Below, piece after piece: positions 17,864-26,048 of a DNA stretch of 59,497 nucleotides. Origin of the DNA: Gammaproteobacteria bacterium (lineage in GTDB: Bacteria > Pseudomonadota > Gammaproteobacteria > Pseudomonadales > Halieaceae). Position 1 is the stretch's first letter. Every line of letters begins with the position of its first letter. The stretch is taken from contig JAUICG010000029.1 of NCBI GenBank assembly GCA_030427485.1, forward strand, positions 1 to 59,497. The letters are read 5' to 3'. The notes under the pieces were generated by a model, which worked only from the letters and a program-made list of their open reading frames with translations, made no database searches and was not told where the DNA came from. The position numbers and the translations under genes were made by a program.

Positions 17864-18604
17864 GTGGAATCGTACAGGACAGAAGAAGAGCAGGTCGAGG
17901 CGCTGCGTCGCTGGTGGAACGACAACGGGCGCTCAACGGTAGTGGCAGTGGTTGTCGCGCTGGCGGCGGGTTTCGGCTGGCAGGCGTGGCAGGCCCGCGA
18001 CGTCGGCCGCCAGGAGCAGGCGTCCGCATTGTACCAGGCCCTGTTGCGAGCGGTAGAAAATCCTGGCTCCGGGGAGTCCGCCGCGCAGGGAATGGAACTG
18101 GCGGAACAGCTCAAAACCGAGTTCGGCAGCAGCCAGTATGCGCAGTTTGCCGCCCTGCAGTTGGCGGCGATAGCGGTGGGCGACGGCAACCTGGCGGAAG
18201 CCGAGGTCCAGTTGCGCTGGGTACTGGGCAGGGCGCCAGCCGGTAGTGATACGGCACAGGTTGCACAGTTGCGCCTGGCTCGCGTGCTGGCGGCCTCGGG
18301 CGATACCGATCAGGCGCTGGATATACTGACAAAGGCGGATCCGGGCCCCTACGGCGCGTCCTACGCCGTTGCCCAGGGTGATATCCTGTTGGCCGCAGCG
18401 CGCAGGGACGAAGCGCGCCACGCCTACAATCTGGCGGCGACGATGGCGGGCGGCGGTGGGCAGGGTGTTAACCTTTCTGTCCTGCAGCAAAAGTTGCAAA
18501 GCCTCACACCCGTACCCCCACGCCTCGGGGAAGCGAGCGCCGCGCCGGTCGATATCCCGGACGTGGCGCCGACCCTGGACACCACTGACGCCCCGGAGGA
18601 ATGA
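17864..18604 (+). CDS. yfgM: SecYEG-associated TPR protein YfgM
   Basis: Single-span inner-membrane protein with a periplasmic TPR domain; in E. coli it binds the SecYEG translocon and the chaperone PpiD. It has 246 residues with a short cytoplasmic N-terminus (EEEQVEALRRWW), a membrane helix at about 24-41 (STVVAVVVALAAGFGWQA), then TPR-like helices. The C-terminal tail is Pro/Ala/Asp-rich. GTG start at 17864, chosen for the conserved N-terminus. The position between hisS and bamB is diagnostic. Confidence 0.9.
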   Translation: MESYRTEEEQVEALRRWWNDNGRSTVVAVVVALAAGFGWQAWQARDVGRQEQASALYQALLRAVENPGSGESAAQGMELAEQLKTEFGSSQYAQFAALQLAAIAVGDGNLAEAEVQLRWVLGRAPAGSDTAQVAQLRLARVLAASGDTDQALDILTKADPGPYGASYAVAQGDILLAAARRDEARHAYNLAATMAGGGGQGVNLSVLQQKLQSLTPVPPRLGEASAAPVDIPDVAPTLDTTDAPEE

Positions 18605-18608
18605 CACT

Positions 18609-19784
18609 ATGCAACAGATCTACCGGCACCTTATCCCACTGTTCATGGCGCTCAACCTGGCGGCGTGCAGCACGATATCCGGATGGTTTGAATCAGACGA
18701 CGACGAGGCGACGGCACCTGCCGAGCTCGTCGATATCGACGAGACAGTGGACATTGACGAGCTCTGGTCTGTCGATGTAGGCGATGGCCAGGGGGAAGGT
18801 TTCTACCGATTGCGGCCCGCGATCCGGGACGAGATGATCTTCGTCGCAGCGGCCGACGGCGAGGTGGCCGCGATAAACCGTATGTCCGGCGATACCGTAT
18901 GGGAGGCTGAACTGGAAACTCCGCTGTCCGGTGGGGTCGGCGTATACGAGAATTCGCTTTTCGTTGGCAGCAGTGAGGGCTATGTATTGCGGCTGGACGC
19001 GAACTCCGGCGACCGGGTCTGGTCCACACCCGTGCATGGAGAGATCCTGTCCGCACCGCAGGGCAATGGCAAGGTGGTCGTGGCCCAGACCTACGACGGC
19101 CGTTTGCAGGGTCTTGATTACCAGACAGGGAGCATACTCTGGACCTATGACAGCAACGTTCCGGTACTGACGATTCGCGGTACCAGTACGCCGGTATTGA
19201 ACAATAACGAGGTCTATGCGGGTTTTGCCAATGGTCGTGTACTCGGATTCGATGCCCAGACCGGCGCACTGATGTGGGAGGTTCGCGTGACCATACCGCA
19301 GGGCCGGTCCGAAATCGAACGCATTGTCGATGTCGACGGCACGATGGAACTGGCGGGTAGCGAGCTGTACGCGGTCAGCTACCAGGGGAGTGTGGTCGCT
19401 ATCGACCTGCAAAGCGGCCGTAAGATCTGGCAGCAGAAGGCCTCTTCTTTCTCCGGCGTATCCCAGGGGTTCGGCAATGTGTACGTCGCCGATGAAGACG
19501 GCACCTTTACCGCGTACATGCGCAACGGGCAGGGGGTTCGCTGGACCCAGGGCGCGCTCGCCTACCGCGAACTCTCCAGGCCGACACCGGTTGGCGGCTA
19601 TGTCGCAGTGGGTGATTTTGAAGGCTACGTGCACCTGCTGTCCCAGGTTGACGGCAACTTCGTCGGCCGTTTCCGGGTCGACGATGAGGGCGTGCGTGCG
19701 GACATGATGAGCGAGGGCAATGTGCTCTACGTATACGGGAATGCCGGTGAGCTGGCTGCGTATGAGATCACCGCCAAAAACTGA
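18609..19784 (+). CDS. bamB: Outer membrane assembly lipoprotein BamB
   Basis: Beta-propeller lipoprotein of the BAM complex that inserts beta-barrel proteins. The ATG at 18609 (GGAGG nine bases upstream) gives a lipoprotein signal ending LNLAAC; the frame extends further upstream only into yfgM. It has 391 residues. At least five PQQ-like blade repeats are visible (AAINRMSGDTVWEAEL, LRLDANSGDRVWSTPV, GLDYQTGSILWTYDS, GFDAQTGALMWEVRV, AIDLQSGRKIWQQKA). The stop codon overlaps the der start. Confidence 0.95.
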   Translation: MQQIYRHLIPLFMALNLAACSTISGWFESDDDEATAPAELVDIDETVDIDELWSVDVGDGQGEGFYRLRPAIRDEMIFVAAADGEVAAINRMSGDTVWEAELETPLSGGVGVYENSLFVGSSEGYVLRLDANSGDRVWSTPVHGEILSAPQGNGKVVVAQTYDGRLQGLDYQTGSILWTYDSNVPVLTIRGTSTPVLNNNEVYAGFANGRVLGFDAQTGALMWEVRVTIPQGRSEIERIVDVDGTMELAGSELYAVSYQGSVVAIDLQSGRKIWQQKASSFSGVSQGFGNVYVADEDGTFTAYMRNGQGVRWTQGALAYRELSRPTPVGGYVAVGDFEGYVHLLSQVDGNFVGRFRVDDEGVRADMMSEGNVLYVYGNAGELAAYEITAKN

Positions 19785-21199
19785 TGATTCCGGTGATCGC
19801 CCTGGTCGGGCGCCCCAATGTCGGTAAGTCGACGCTGTTCAACCGCCTGACGCGCAGCAGGGACGCGCTGGTTGCCGATTTCCCGGGACTGACCCGCGAT
19901 CGCAAATACGGGGAATCGAAAATCGGCAGTCGACCGTTTGTCGTCATAGACACCGGCGGCATCACCGGCGAAGAAGTCGGGATCGATACGCCGATGGCGC
20001 AGCAGGCGCTAACGGCGATTGACGAATCCGATGTCGTGCTCTTTCTCGTCGACGGCCGCGAGGGCTTGAACGCCACGGACCAGGCACTGGCCTCTCAACT
20101 CAGGCAGCGCAACAAGGCTTTCCACGTCGTTGTAAACAAGATCGATGGCCTCGATGAGGATGTCGCCAAGGGGGATTTTTATGCCCTGGGCGTCGACACC
20201 CTGTTTACCATCGCCGCGTCTCACGGTCGTGGAGTGTCCAGCATGATAGAGCAGGTGCTGGCGGATTTTTCCGGACCCGTCGAAGTCGAGGAACGGGAGC
20301 GGTATCCGGACAGTATTCGCGTCGCGATCATCGGCCGTCCTAATGTCGGTAAATCCACCCTGGTAAACCGTTTGCTGGGCGAGGAGCGGGTGGTGGTTTT
20401 CGATCAGCCGGGTACGACGCGTGACAGTATCTATATCGACTATGAACGCGATGGCCAGAAGTATACGCTGATCGATACCGCCGGAGTCCGGCGGCGCAAG
20501 AATGTGAAAATGGTCGTTGAGAAGTTTTCCATCGTGAAAACGCTCAAGGCGGTGGATGACGCCCATGTGGTGGTACTCGTCATGGATGCTCACGAGGGCA
20601 TCGTCGACCAGGATATGCATCTGCTGGGGCACTGCATGGACAAGGGCCGCGCACTGGTGCTCGCGGTCAACAAATGGGACGGCATTGATGCCGACCAGCG
20701 GGACTGGATCAAGCGTGAACTGGACCGCCGTCTGCGCTTCGCCGAGTATGCCGATACCCACTACATCTCGGCGCTTCACGGCACCGGTGTGGGCCACCTG
20801 TATAAATCGATTAACAGCGCCTACACATCGGCCACGCGCAAGCTAGGTACCAATGCCCTGACGCGTATCCTGGAGGCTGCGGTGTTTGATCACCCCCCGC
20901 CGATGGTAAACGGACGGCGGATCAAGTTGCGTTACGCCCATGCCGGGGGGCAGAACCCGCCGCTCGTGGTAATCCACGGCAACCAGACTGACAGTGTACC
21001 GAACAGCTACCAGCGCTACCTCGAGAACGTCTACCGCCGCGAACTGGCGCTGGCGGGCACGCCTGTGCGTATCGAGTTCCGTTCCAGCGAAAACCCCTTC
21101 GCCGAGAAACGCAACAAGCTGACGCAGCGCCAGGTGCAGCGCAAGCGCCGCCTGATGTCGCATGTCAAAAAGGCGAAAAAGCGCAAAAAGAAGAAATAG
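19784..21199 (+). CDS. der: Ribosome-associated GTPase Der (EngA)
   Basis: Essential GTPase for 50S subunit maturation, unique in having two tandem G domains. Both P-loops read GRPNVGKST (near residues 8 and 183), with switch motifs DFPGLTRD/DTGGI and DQPGTTRDS/DTAGV. A C-terminal KH-like domain (GRRIKLRYAHAGGQNPP) and a very basic Lys-rich tail complete the 471 residues. ATG at 19784 overlaps the bamB stop. Confidence 0.98.
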   Translation: MIPVIALVGRPNVGKSTLFNRLTRSRDALVADFPGLTRDRKYGESKIGSRPFVVIDTGGITGEEVGIDTPMAQQALTAIDESDVVLFLVDGREGLNATDQALASQLRQRNKAFHVVVNKIDGLDEDVAKGDFYALGVDTLFTIAASHGRGVSSMIEQVLADFSGPVEVEERERYPDSIRVAIIGRPNVGKSTLVNRLLGEERVVVFDQPGTTRDSIYIDYERDGQKYTLIDTAGVRRRKNVKMVVEKFSIVKTLKAVDDAHVVVLVMDAHEGIVDQDMHLLGHCMDKGRALVLAVNKWDGIDADQRDWIKRELDRRLRFAEYADTHYISALHGTGVGHLYKSINSAYTSATRKLGTNALTRILEAAVFDHPPPMVNGRRIKLRYAHAGGQNPPLVVIHGNQTDSVPNSYQRYLENVYRRELALAGTPVRIEFRSSENPFAEKRNKLTQRQVQRKRRLMSHVKKAKKRKKKK

Positions 21200-21203
21200 G
21201 CCG

Positions 21204-21593
21204 ATGAGTGCCCGCCAGAGCAGGCCGGACCTGGATTCCCGCGAGCGGATCGGGTTTTTCGTGGATCGCTTCTACGAGCGCATGCTGGCCGATGAACAGC
21301 TGGCCCCGATTTTCGTCGATGTCGCCGGGATCGATCTCGCCGTACACCTTCCGCATATCAAGGACTACTGGTGCAAGCTGCTGCTGGGTGACAGGCAATA
21401 CCAGCGACATACCATGGACATCCACCGCCAGCTGCACAGCAAACGCACGTTGACGGTCGAGGATTTTCAGCGCTGGCTGAGGTTCTTCACCACCACCGTG
21501 GACGCGCATTTTGCCGGTGAGCGCGCGGAGCGCGCGAAAAAGGTGGCGGCAGCCATCGCCGCCAACATGGAGAAAAGCCTGGCCGCGCCCTGA
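21204..21593 (+). CDS. Group III truncated haemoglobin
   Basis: Small globin, 129 residues from the ATG at 21204 (the frame runs back into der but those codons are der sequence). Group III hallmarks: B-helix FFVDRFYERM, conserved Trp56 in DYWCKLLLGDRQYQRH and proximal histidine His74 in MDIHRQL. Members of the family bind O2, NO or other small ligands; physiological roles are poorly defined. It is 4 bp after der and probably co-transcribed with it. It faces the TonB receptor gene convergently. Confidence 0.88.
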   Translation: MSARQSRPDLDSRERIGFFVDRFYERMLADEQLAPIFVDVAGIDLAVHLPHIKDYWCKLLLGDRQYQRHTMDIHRQLHSKRTLTVEDFQRWLRFFTTTVDAHFAGERAERAKKVAAAIAANMEKSLAAP

Positions 21594-21613
21594 GCCAGAG
21601 AGCGCCCTGGTCT

Positions 21614-24028
21614 CTAGAAGGAATACCGCATGTCGATGCCGTAAGTCAGCGGGTCTTCGATGCTGGTCCTGTAGACGCCCAGGTTTGCGGCGGCCAGCCC
21701 GCCCGGGTTGTCGGCAATTTCGTTGTCCTGCAGGTTTTTACCCCAGATGGCGATTTCAAAATTATCCGCGTCGTTGGTCCACGCGATGCGGGCGCTGAGC
21801 AGTTCCCGGTCCTGGAAATACCACTGCCCGGTGGTGTAGATCGGGTTATCGGTATCGCTGGGGTCCTCTGCCTCCTCATACACATAGTCCAGATGAACCA
21901 GCAGGTAACCGACCGGAATTTCCGGGGTCCAGTCCAGGCGCAGGGTATAGTCGGTGCGCGTCTTGTCGTGTTCCTTGGAGCCGCCCACCGGTTCGCCACC
22001 GCTGTTGAAATAGGCCTGCGGCGTTGTGACTGAACTGCGCACGGTGGTCAGGCCGGAGAGCAGCAGGTTGTCCAGTACGCGCCATTGCAACGTGATTTCG
22101 GCGCCCTCGATATCGACGTCCCGGCTGATCACGCTCGGCGCGGCGGTGGGGTCCTGCGCATTACACTCCTCGGTCGTGGACCCCGGCGTACACGATTTGG
22201 TGTCTGTCGCGAATTGCTGGCCGTCGAGGTTCTGGTAGAACAGGGAGGCTTCCACGCGCAGTCGGTCCTCGAAGAAATCGCCCTTCACGCCGAGCTCCGT
22301 GCTGGCCATTTCCTCCGGGTCGAACGGTCCGGTCACGTAGGCCGAAAAGTCCTGACCGTCATAGCCGCCGGACTTGTAGCCTGTAGCATAGGACAGGTAG
22401 GCCATGGCCGTGTCCATGAACTGCCAGTCGAGCACCAGGCGCCCGGTCACCTTGCTCCAGTCGTTGGAGTCCGAGAACTTGTCATAGTAGTTGGCCGGGT
22501 CGGCGCCTGTTTTCGCCGGGTCGTAGTTGATTACGGCGGGTGATATGGGCCAGCCGGGCAACATGACTGGAAACGTTTGCCAGGAATACGTCTTCTGGTC
22601 CGCGCTGTAACGCAGGCCGGCGGACACCCGCCAGGATTCAGTAAGGTTGTACGTGACATCACCGAAGATACCGAAGTTTTTGAAGTCCCCGGTATTGTCC
22701 ATGGTTTCCGTGAAGTACTGTCCCGCATAGCTCGGCGGCAGCACCGCTATACCGAGTGTGTCCGACAGGCCCAACCAGTAGGAATCGGGTTCGTTTGGAA
22801 TGGTGTCCCAGAGATTAAAGTCCTGGTCCCCGGAAACCTCGACACTGACAAACTGCATATAGGAATCAGCGAACAGGCCGATATCGGTACGCTGGTACAC
22901 GTCCTCGGCGCTGTAGTTCATACCCGCGATAGCATTGAACTTGTCATTCACGAAATTGAGGCGTATCTCGCTGTACCAGATGTCCGAGTCTTCGATGTTG
23001 TTGGTGTCCAGGTAGCGCCTGATATCCTCGGTACCGTCCTCGTCCTGCAGGTTGGTGGTATCCCAGTCGCGGTAGCTCAGGATGCCGAAGAGCGACAGTT
23101 CATCATTGAACGCGTGATCAACCTGCAGGGACGCGCCCCACATATTGCGATTTTCCTCGCGGTTGTACACATCGTTGGCGGCCTTGTTGTTATAGGGGTC
23201 GGTACTGTAGCCGTACTTGCTTACACCGATGGAGTAGCCCGGGTCTTCACTGCGGTCCTCATAGTCGCCGGCCAGTTGAATGCTGGTGTCGGGTGAGATA
23301 TCCCACAGTATGGCCATTCGTGCCGCAATGAAGCCCTCGTCGCGAATGTCGTCGCCGATACCCACGTTGTCGATGATGCCGTCACGTTGATGGGAGAATA
23401 TGTTGGCGCGTACAGCGATGTCATCGGCGAACGGCTGGTTGACCATGCCCTCCACGTCGAAGCGGTTGTAATTGCCAATTCGCGTCCTGACGAACGCTTC
23501 AAAATCCTGCACGGGTTTGTTCGGTACGATATTGATTACCCCGGCGGTTGCGTTGCGACCGAACAGCGTACCCTGCGGGCCTTTCAATACCTCGGTGCGG
23601 GCGATGTCGGTAAAAGGGATGGAGGTGGCCGCCCGGGGCATATACGCATTGTCGTAGAAGGTGGCGACGGAGGGGTCGCCACCGGAACTGATATTCGGGC
23701 TCTTGATGCCGCGGATGGATATACCCACCTGGGTCGCGCCACCGGTATCGATTTCAACTCCCGGCATAAAATCGGCGATATCCTGGATATTGTCAGCGCC
23801 GGTATTGAGCATATCCTGCGCCGAGAATGCATTGACGGTGATCGGCACACTCATCGTGTCTTCCTCACGCTTCTGCGCGGTGACGAGGACTTCCTCCAAC
23901 TGCAGGCTGTAGCCCTTTGCCTTTTCCTCCTGGGCGATACCGGTGGGGGATACAATGCCGACGGTGCATGCCAGCAGCAGTAGTCGCGCAGCAGCGAGTT
24001 TGCCTTTCCAGTTTATGGGTGGGAGCAT
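21614..24028 (-). CDS. TonB-dependent outer membrane receptor, substrate unknown
   Basis: 22-stranded outer-membrane transporter with 804 residues. It has a signal peptide (hydrophobic LLLLACTVGIVS), a TonB box-like LEEVLVTAQKREE, a plug domain (VEIDTGGATQVGISIRGI, TEVLKGPQGTLFGRNATAGV) and a beta-barrel ending in an aromatic residue (YGIDMRYSF). It is of the large FecA-like group common in marine and steroid- or terpene-degrading gammaproteobacteria; the ligand cannot be read from sequence. An AGGAAG lies before the start. It is divergent from three haem proteins with which it shares a 175-bp AT-rich control region. Confidence 0.93.
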   Translation of the reverse strand: MLPPINWKGKLAAARLLLLACTVGIVSPTGIAQEEKAKGYSLQLEEVLVTAQKREEDTMSVPITVNAFSAQDMLNTGADNIQDIADFMPGVEIDTGGATQVGISIRGIKSPNISSGGDPSVATFYDNAYMPRAATSIPFTDIARTEVLKGPQGTLFGRNATAGVINIVPNKPVQDFEAFVRTRIGNYNRFDVEGMVNQPFADDIAVRANIFSHQRDGIIDNVGIGDDIRDEGFIAARMAILWDISPDTSIQLAGDYEDRSEDPGYSIGVSKYGYSTDPYNNKAANDVYNREENRNMWGASLQVDHAFNDELSLFGILSYRDWDTTNLQDEDGTEDIRRYLDTNNIEDSDIWYSEIRLNFVNDKFNAIAGMNYSAEDVYQRTDIGLFADSYMQFVSVEVSGDQDFNLWDTIPNEPDSYWLGLSDTLGIAVLPPSYAGQYFTETMDNTGDFKNFGIFGDVTYNLTESWRVSAGLRYSADQKTYSWQTFPVMLPGWPISPAVINYDPAKTGADPANYYDKFSDSNDWSKVTGRLVLDWQFMDTAMAYLSYATGYKSGGYDGQDFSAYVTGPFDPEEMASTELGVKGDFFEDRLRVEASLFYQNLDGQQFATDTKSCTPGSTTEECNAQDPTAAPSVISRDVDIEGAEITLQWRVLDNLLLSGLTTVRSSVTTPQAYFNSGGEPVGGSKEHDKTRTDYTLRLDWTPEIPVGYLLVHLDYVYEEAEDPSDTDNPIYTTGQWYFQDRELLSARIAWTNDADNFEIAIWGKNLQDNEIADNPGGLAAANLGVYRTSIEDPLTYGIDMRYSF

Positions 24029-24203
24029 TCGGGTCTTCCTGTTGGATTTGGGTTGGGATTATTATTCCTACAATACTGAGGGAGATTGTAAACGAAAGGC
24101 AACCAAAATTAAATACGGTAGTTATAACTATAATTTTGTGTTTAAATTGCACCCCCAAAATCCGGCCCGCGCGCTGTGAGCCCCTGGAGAGGCATGATCG
24201 ACC
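24029..24203. promoter_or_regulatory. AT-rich divergent control region with 12-bp palindrome
   Basis: This 175-bp spacer between the TonB receptor (minus) and the cytochrome genes (plus) is markedly more AT-rich than its neighbours. A perfect 12-bp palindrome, TAGTTATAACTA, at 24119-24130 overlaps a TATAAT (24129-24134) on the + strand. This is the layout expected for a repressor or activator site controlling both directions. No regulator gene is adjacent. Confidence 0.4.
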
Positions 24204-24830
24204 ATGAGTAAAATGCTTACGCTGATCAGTTCCGCTTTGCTGGTGTTCGTGTTGACGCCGTTTTCCGCCAATGCCGACGCCCCGTCAAGTTACCAACCCT
24301 GCGCGGCCTGCCACGGCGAGGCTGCCCAGGGCAGCACGGAGCTGAAGGCCCCGGCGCTGGCCGCCCAGGATGCGGCCTACCTGGCGCGCCAGCTGCAGCA
24401 CTTCAAGGCGGGAGTCCGCGGCGCTGATCCACAGGACACGCAGGGCGCGCAAATGAAAGCGCTGGCCGCCGCATTGTCTGACGAGGATATCGTGTTGCTT
24501 GCGGATTACCTCGCGGCGCTGCCTCCGCCGGTGGCAACCGCACCGCAGACCGGCGATCTAAAGAACGGCAACAACTACTATCACGCGAGTTGCGGCGCCT
24601 GTCACGGTGGGCAGGCGCAGGGTAATCCCGGCTTGAACGCGCCGGCCCTCGTCACGCTGGATGCGGCCTATATCAAGGCCCAGTACCAGAATTTTCAACA
24701 GGGAGTACGCGGCGAACACCCGGACGACAAATACGGCAGGCAGATGAAAATGATGTCCGGCAGCCTGCCTTCCGAGAAGGACCTGGACGATGTCATCGCA
24801 TATATCCAGTCCCTGGCTGCGGCGCAGTAG
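24204..24830 (+). CDS. Periplasmic dihaem c-type cytochrome (c4-like)
   Basis: 208 residues with a signal peptide (cleavage probably after ANA near residue 24) and two repeated class I cytochrome c domains. Haem sites are CAACH at residues 33-37 and CGACH in the second half. The internal duplication (APALAAQDAAYLARQLQHF versus APALVTLDAAYIKAQYQNF) is the cytochrome c4 pattern. It likely shuttles electrons between the neighbouring dihaem oxidoreductase and the respiratory chain. The next gene starts 6 bp downstream. Confidence 0.9.
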   Translation: MSKMLTLISSALLVFVLTPFSANADAPSSYQPCAACHGEAAQGSTELKAPALAAQDAAYLARQLQHFKAGVRGADPQDTQGAQMKALAAALSDEDIVLLADYLAALPPPVATAPQTGDLKNGNNYYHASCGACHGGQAQGNPGLNAPALVTLDAAYIKAQYQNFQQGVRGEHPDDKYGRQMKMMSGSLPSEKDLDDVIAYIQSLAAAQ

Positions 24831-24836
24831 CAAATC

Positions 24837-26048
24837 GTGAGCGTGCGTACGCTAACGTTGATGACTTCCGCGCTGTTGCTGTGCGTCGGGATAGCCACGG
24901 CCGATAACGAAGCTTTTCGTCTGCGCGAATACTGCCCGCCCAGCTTTGAGGAAAGCGCGGCGGGGACGTGCCTGCTGCGCACGATGTATGATTTCTACGG
25001 CTCGGTGCAGGGCGCCGGGCTGGGCGGTACCCAGACCGCCCTGCCGGCACATCGCGATGGATTTACGCCACAGCAGATCGACCTGGGTCGTTACCTGTTC
25101 TTCGACCCGGTGTTGTCGCAAGACGGTAGCGTTTCCTGCGCCAGCTGCCACAATCCGGAGCAGGGCTTTTCGGATAATCTGCCGCGGTCGAAGGGTATAG
25201 GTGGCCAGGAGGTGGCGCGCGCGGCACCCACCCTGTGGAATACCGCCTTCCTGAACAAATTCTTCTGGGACGCGCACGCCAGCACGCTGGAGGAACAGAT
25301 GGTTGGCCCCTTGTTCGCCCCCGACGAGATGGGCAACTCGCCGGAACAACTGCTCGCGACCCTCAACAACATACCGGCATACCGGGCGCTGTTTCAGCAG
25401 GCATTCCCGCAGCGCCTGGGTGAACAGATTCAGCTGGACGAGGTCTATCTGTCACTGGCCGCGTTCCAGACGTCGCTGATCTCCCTGAACAGCCGCTACG
25501 ACCGCTATGCGCACGGCTATCACGCGGCGTTGTCGGCGCCCGAAGTGGAGGGGTTGAACATTTTTCGTTCGTTTGTCGCGCGCTGCGCTGAGTGTCATAC
25601 GCCCCCGCTGTTTACAAACCAGCAGGTGGCGGTGATCGGCGCCCCGGAACCGGAAGGGCGCCCGATAGATATCGGCGCCGAGCGTACCTACAACGCACCC
25701 GAATTGAAGGCGGGGTTCAAAGTGCCGACGCTGCGCAATATCACGAAAACCGCGCCCTACATGCATTCGGGGCGGTTCGACAATTTGCGGGAAGTCGCGG
25801 AGTTTTATAACGGCGGTCGCGGCCACGCGGTGCCTGAAGGCGTGGATTTACAACTTCACTGGCATATTTCATCGCCCGACCTGACCGACTACGAACTGGA
25901 CAGGCTGGTCGACTTCCTGGGTACGCTGACTGACGAAAGTTTAACACCCGAGGTGCCGCGGCAATTGCCCTCGGGCCTGCCGCCCATCAACGGTGAGCGG
26001 CGGGCGCGCATTGTAACAACACAGAAAACATCGGGAGATGCTTCATGA
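24837..26048 (+). CDS. Dihaem cytochrome c peroxidase / MauG-family protein
   Basis: 403 residues with an N-terminal signal peptide and two haem c sites: CASCH (followed by NPEQGFSDN) and CAECH (followed by TPPLF). The family motif RNITKTAPYMHSGRFDNLREV provides the distal region. CcpA proteins reduce H2O2, while MauG proteins oxidise protein or organic substrates; sequence alone does not separate the two. Starts at a GTG and overlaps the next gene by 4 bp, so it is translationally coupled to the beta-helix cytochrome. Haem count and export are clear; substrate is unknown. Confidence 0.88.
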   Translation: MSVRTLTLMTSALLLCVGIATADNEAFRLREYCPPSFEESAAGTCLLRTMYDFYGSVQGAGLGGTQTALPAHRDGFTPQQIDLGRYLFFDPVLSQDGSVSCASCHNPEQGFSDNLPRSKGIGGQEVARAAPTLWNTAFLNKFFWDAHASTLEEQMVGPLFAPDEMGNSPEQLLATLNNIPAYRALFQQAFPQRLGEQIQLDEVYLSLAAFQTSLISLNSRYDRYAHGYHAALSAPEVEGLNIFRSFVARCAECHTPPLFTNQQVAVIGAPEPEGRPIDIGAERTYNAPELKAGFKVPTLRNITKTAPYMHSGRFDNLREVAEFYNGGRGHAVPEGVDLQLHWHISSPDLTDYELDRLVDFLGTLTDESLTPEVPRQLPSGLPPINGERRARIVTTQKTSGDAS

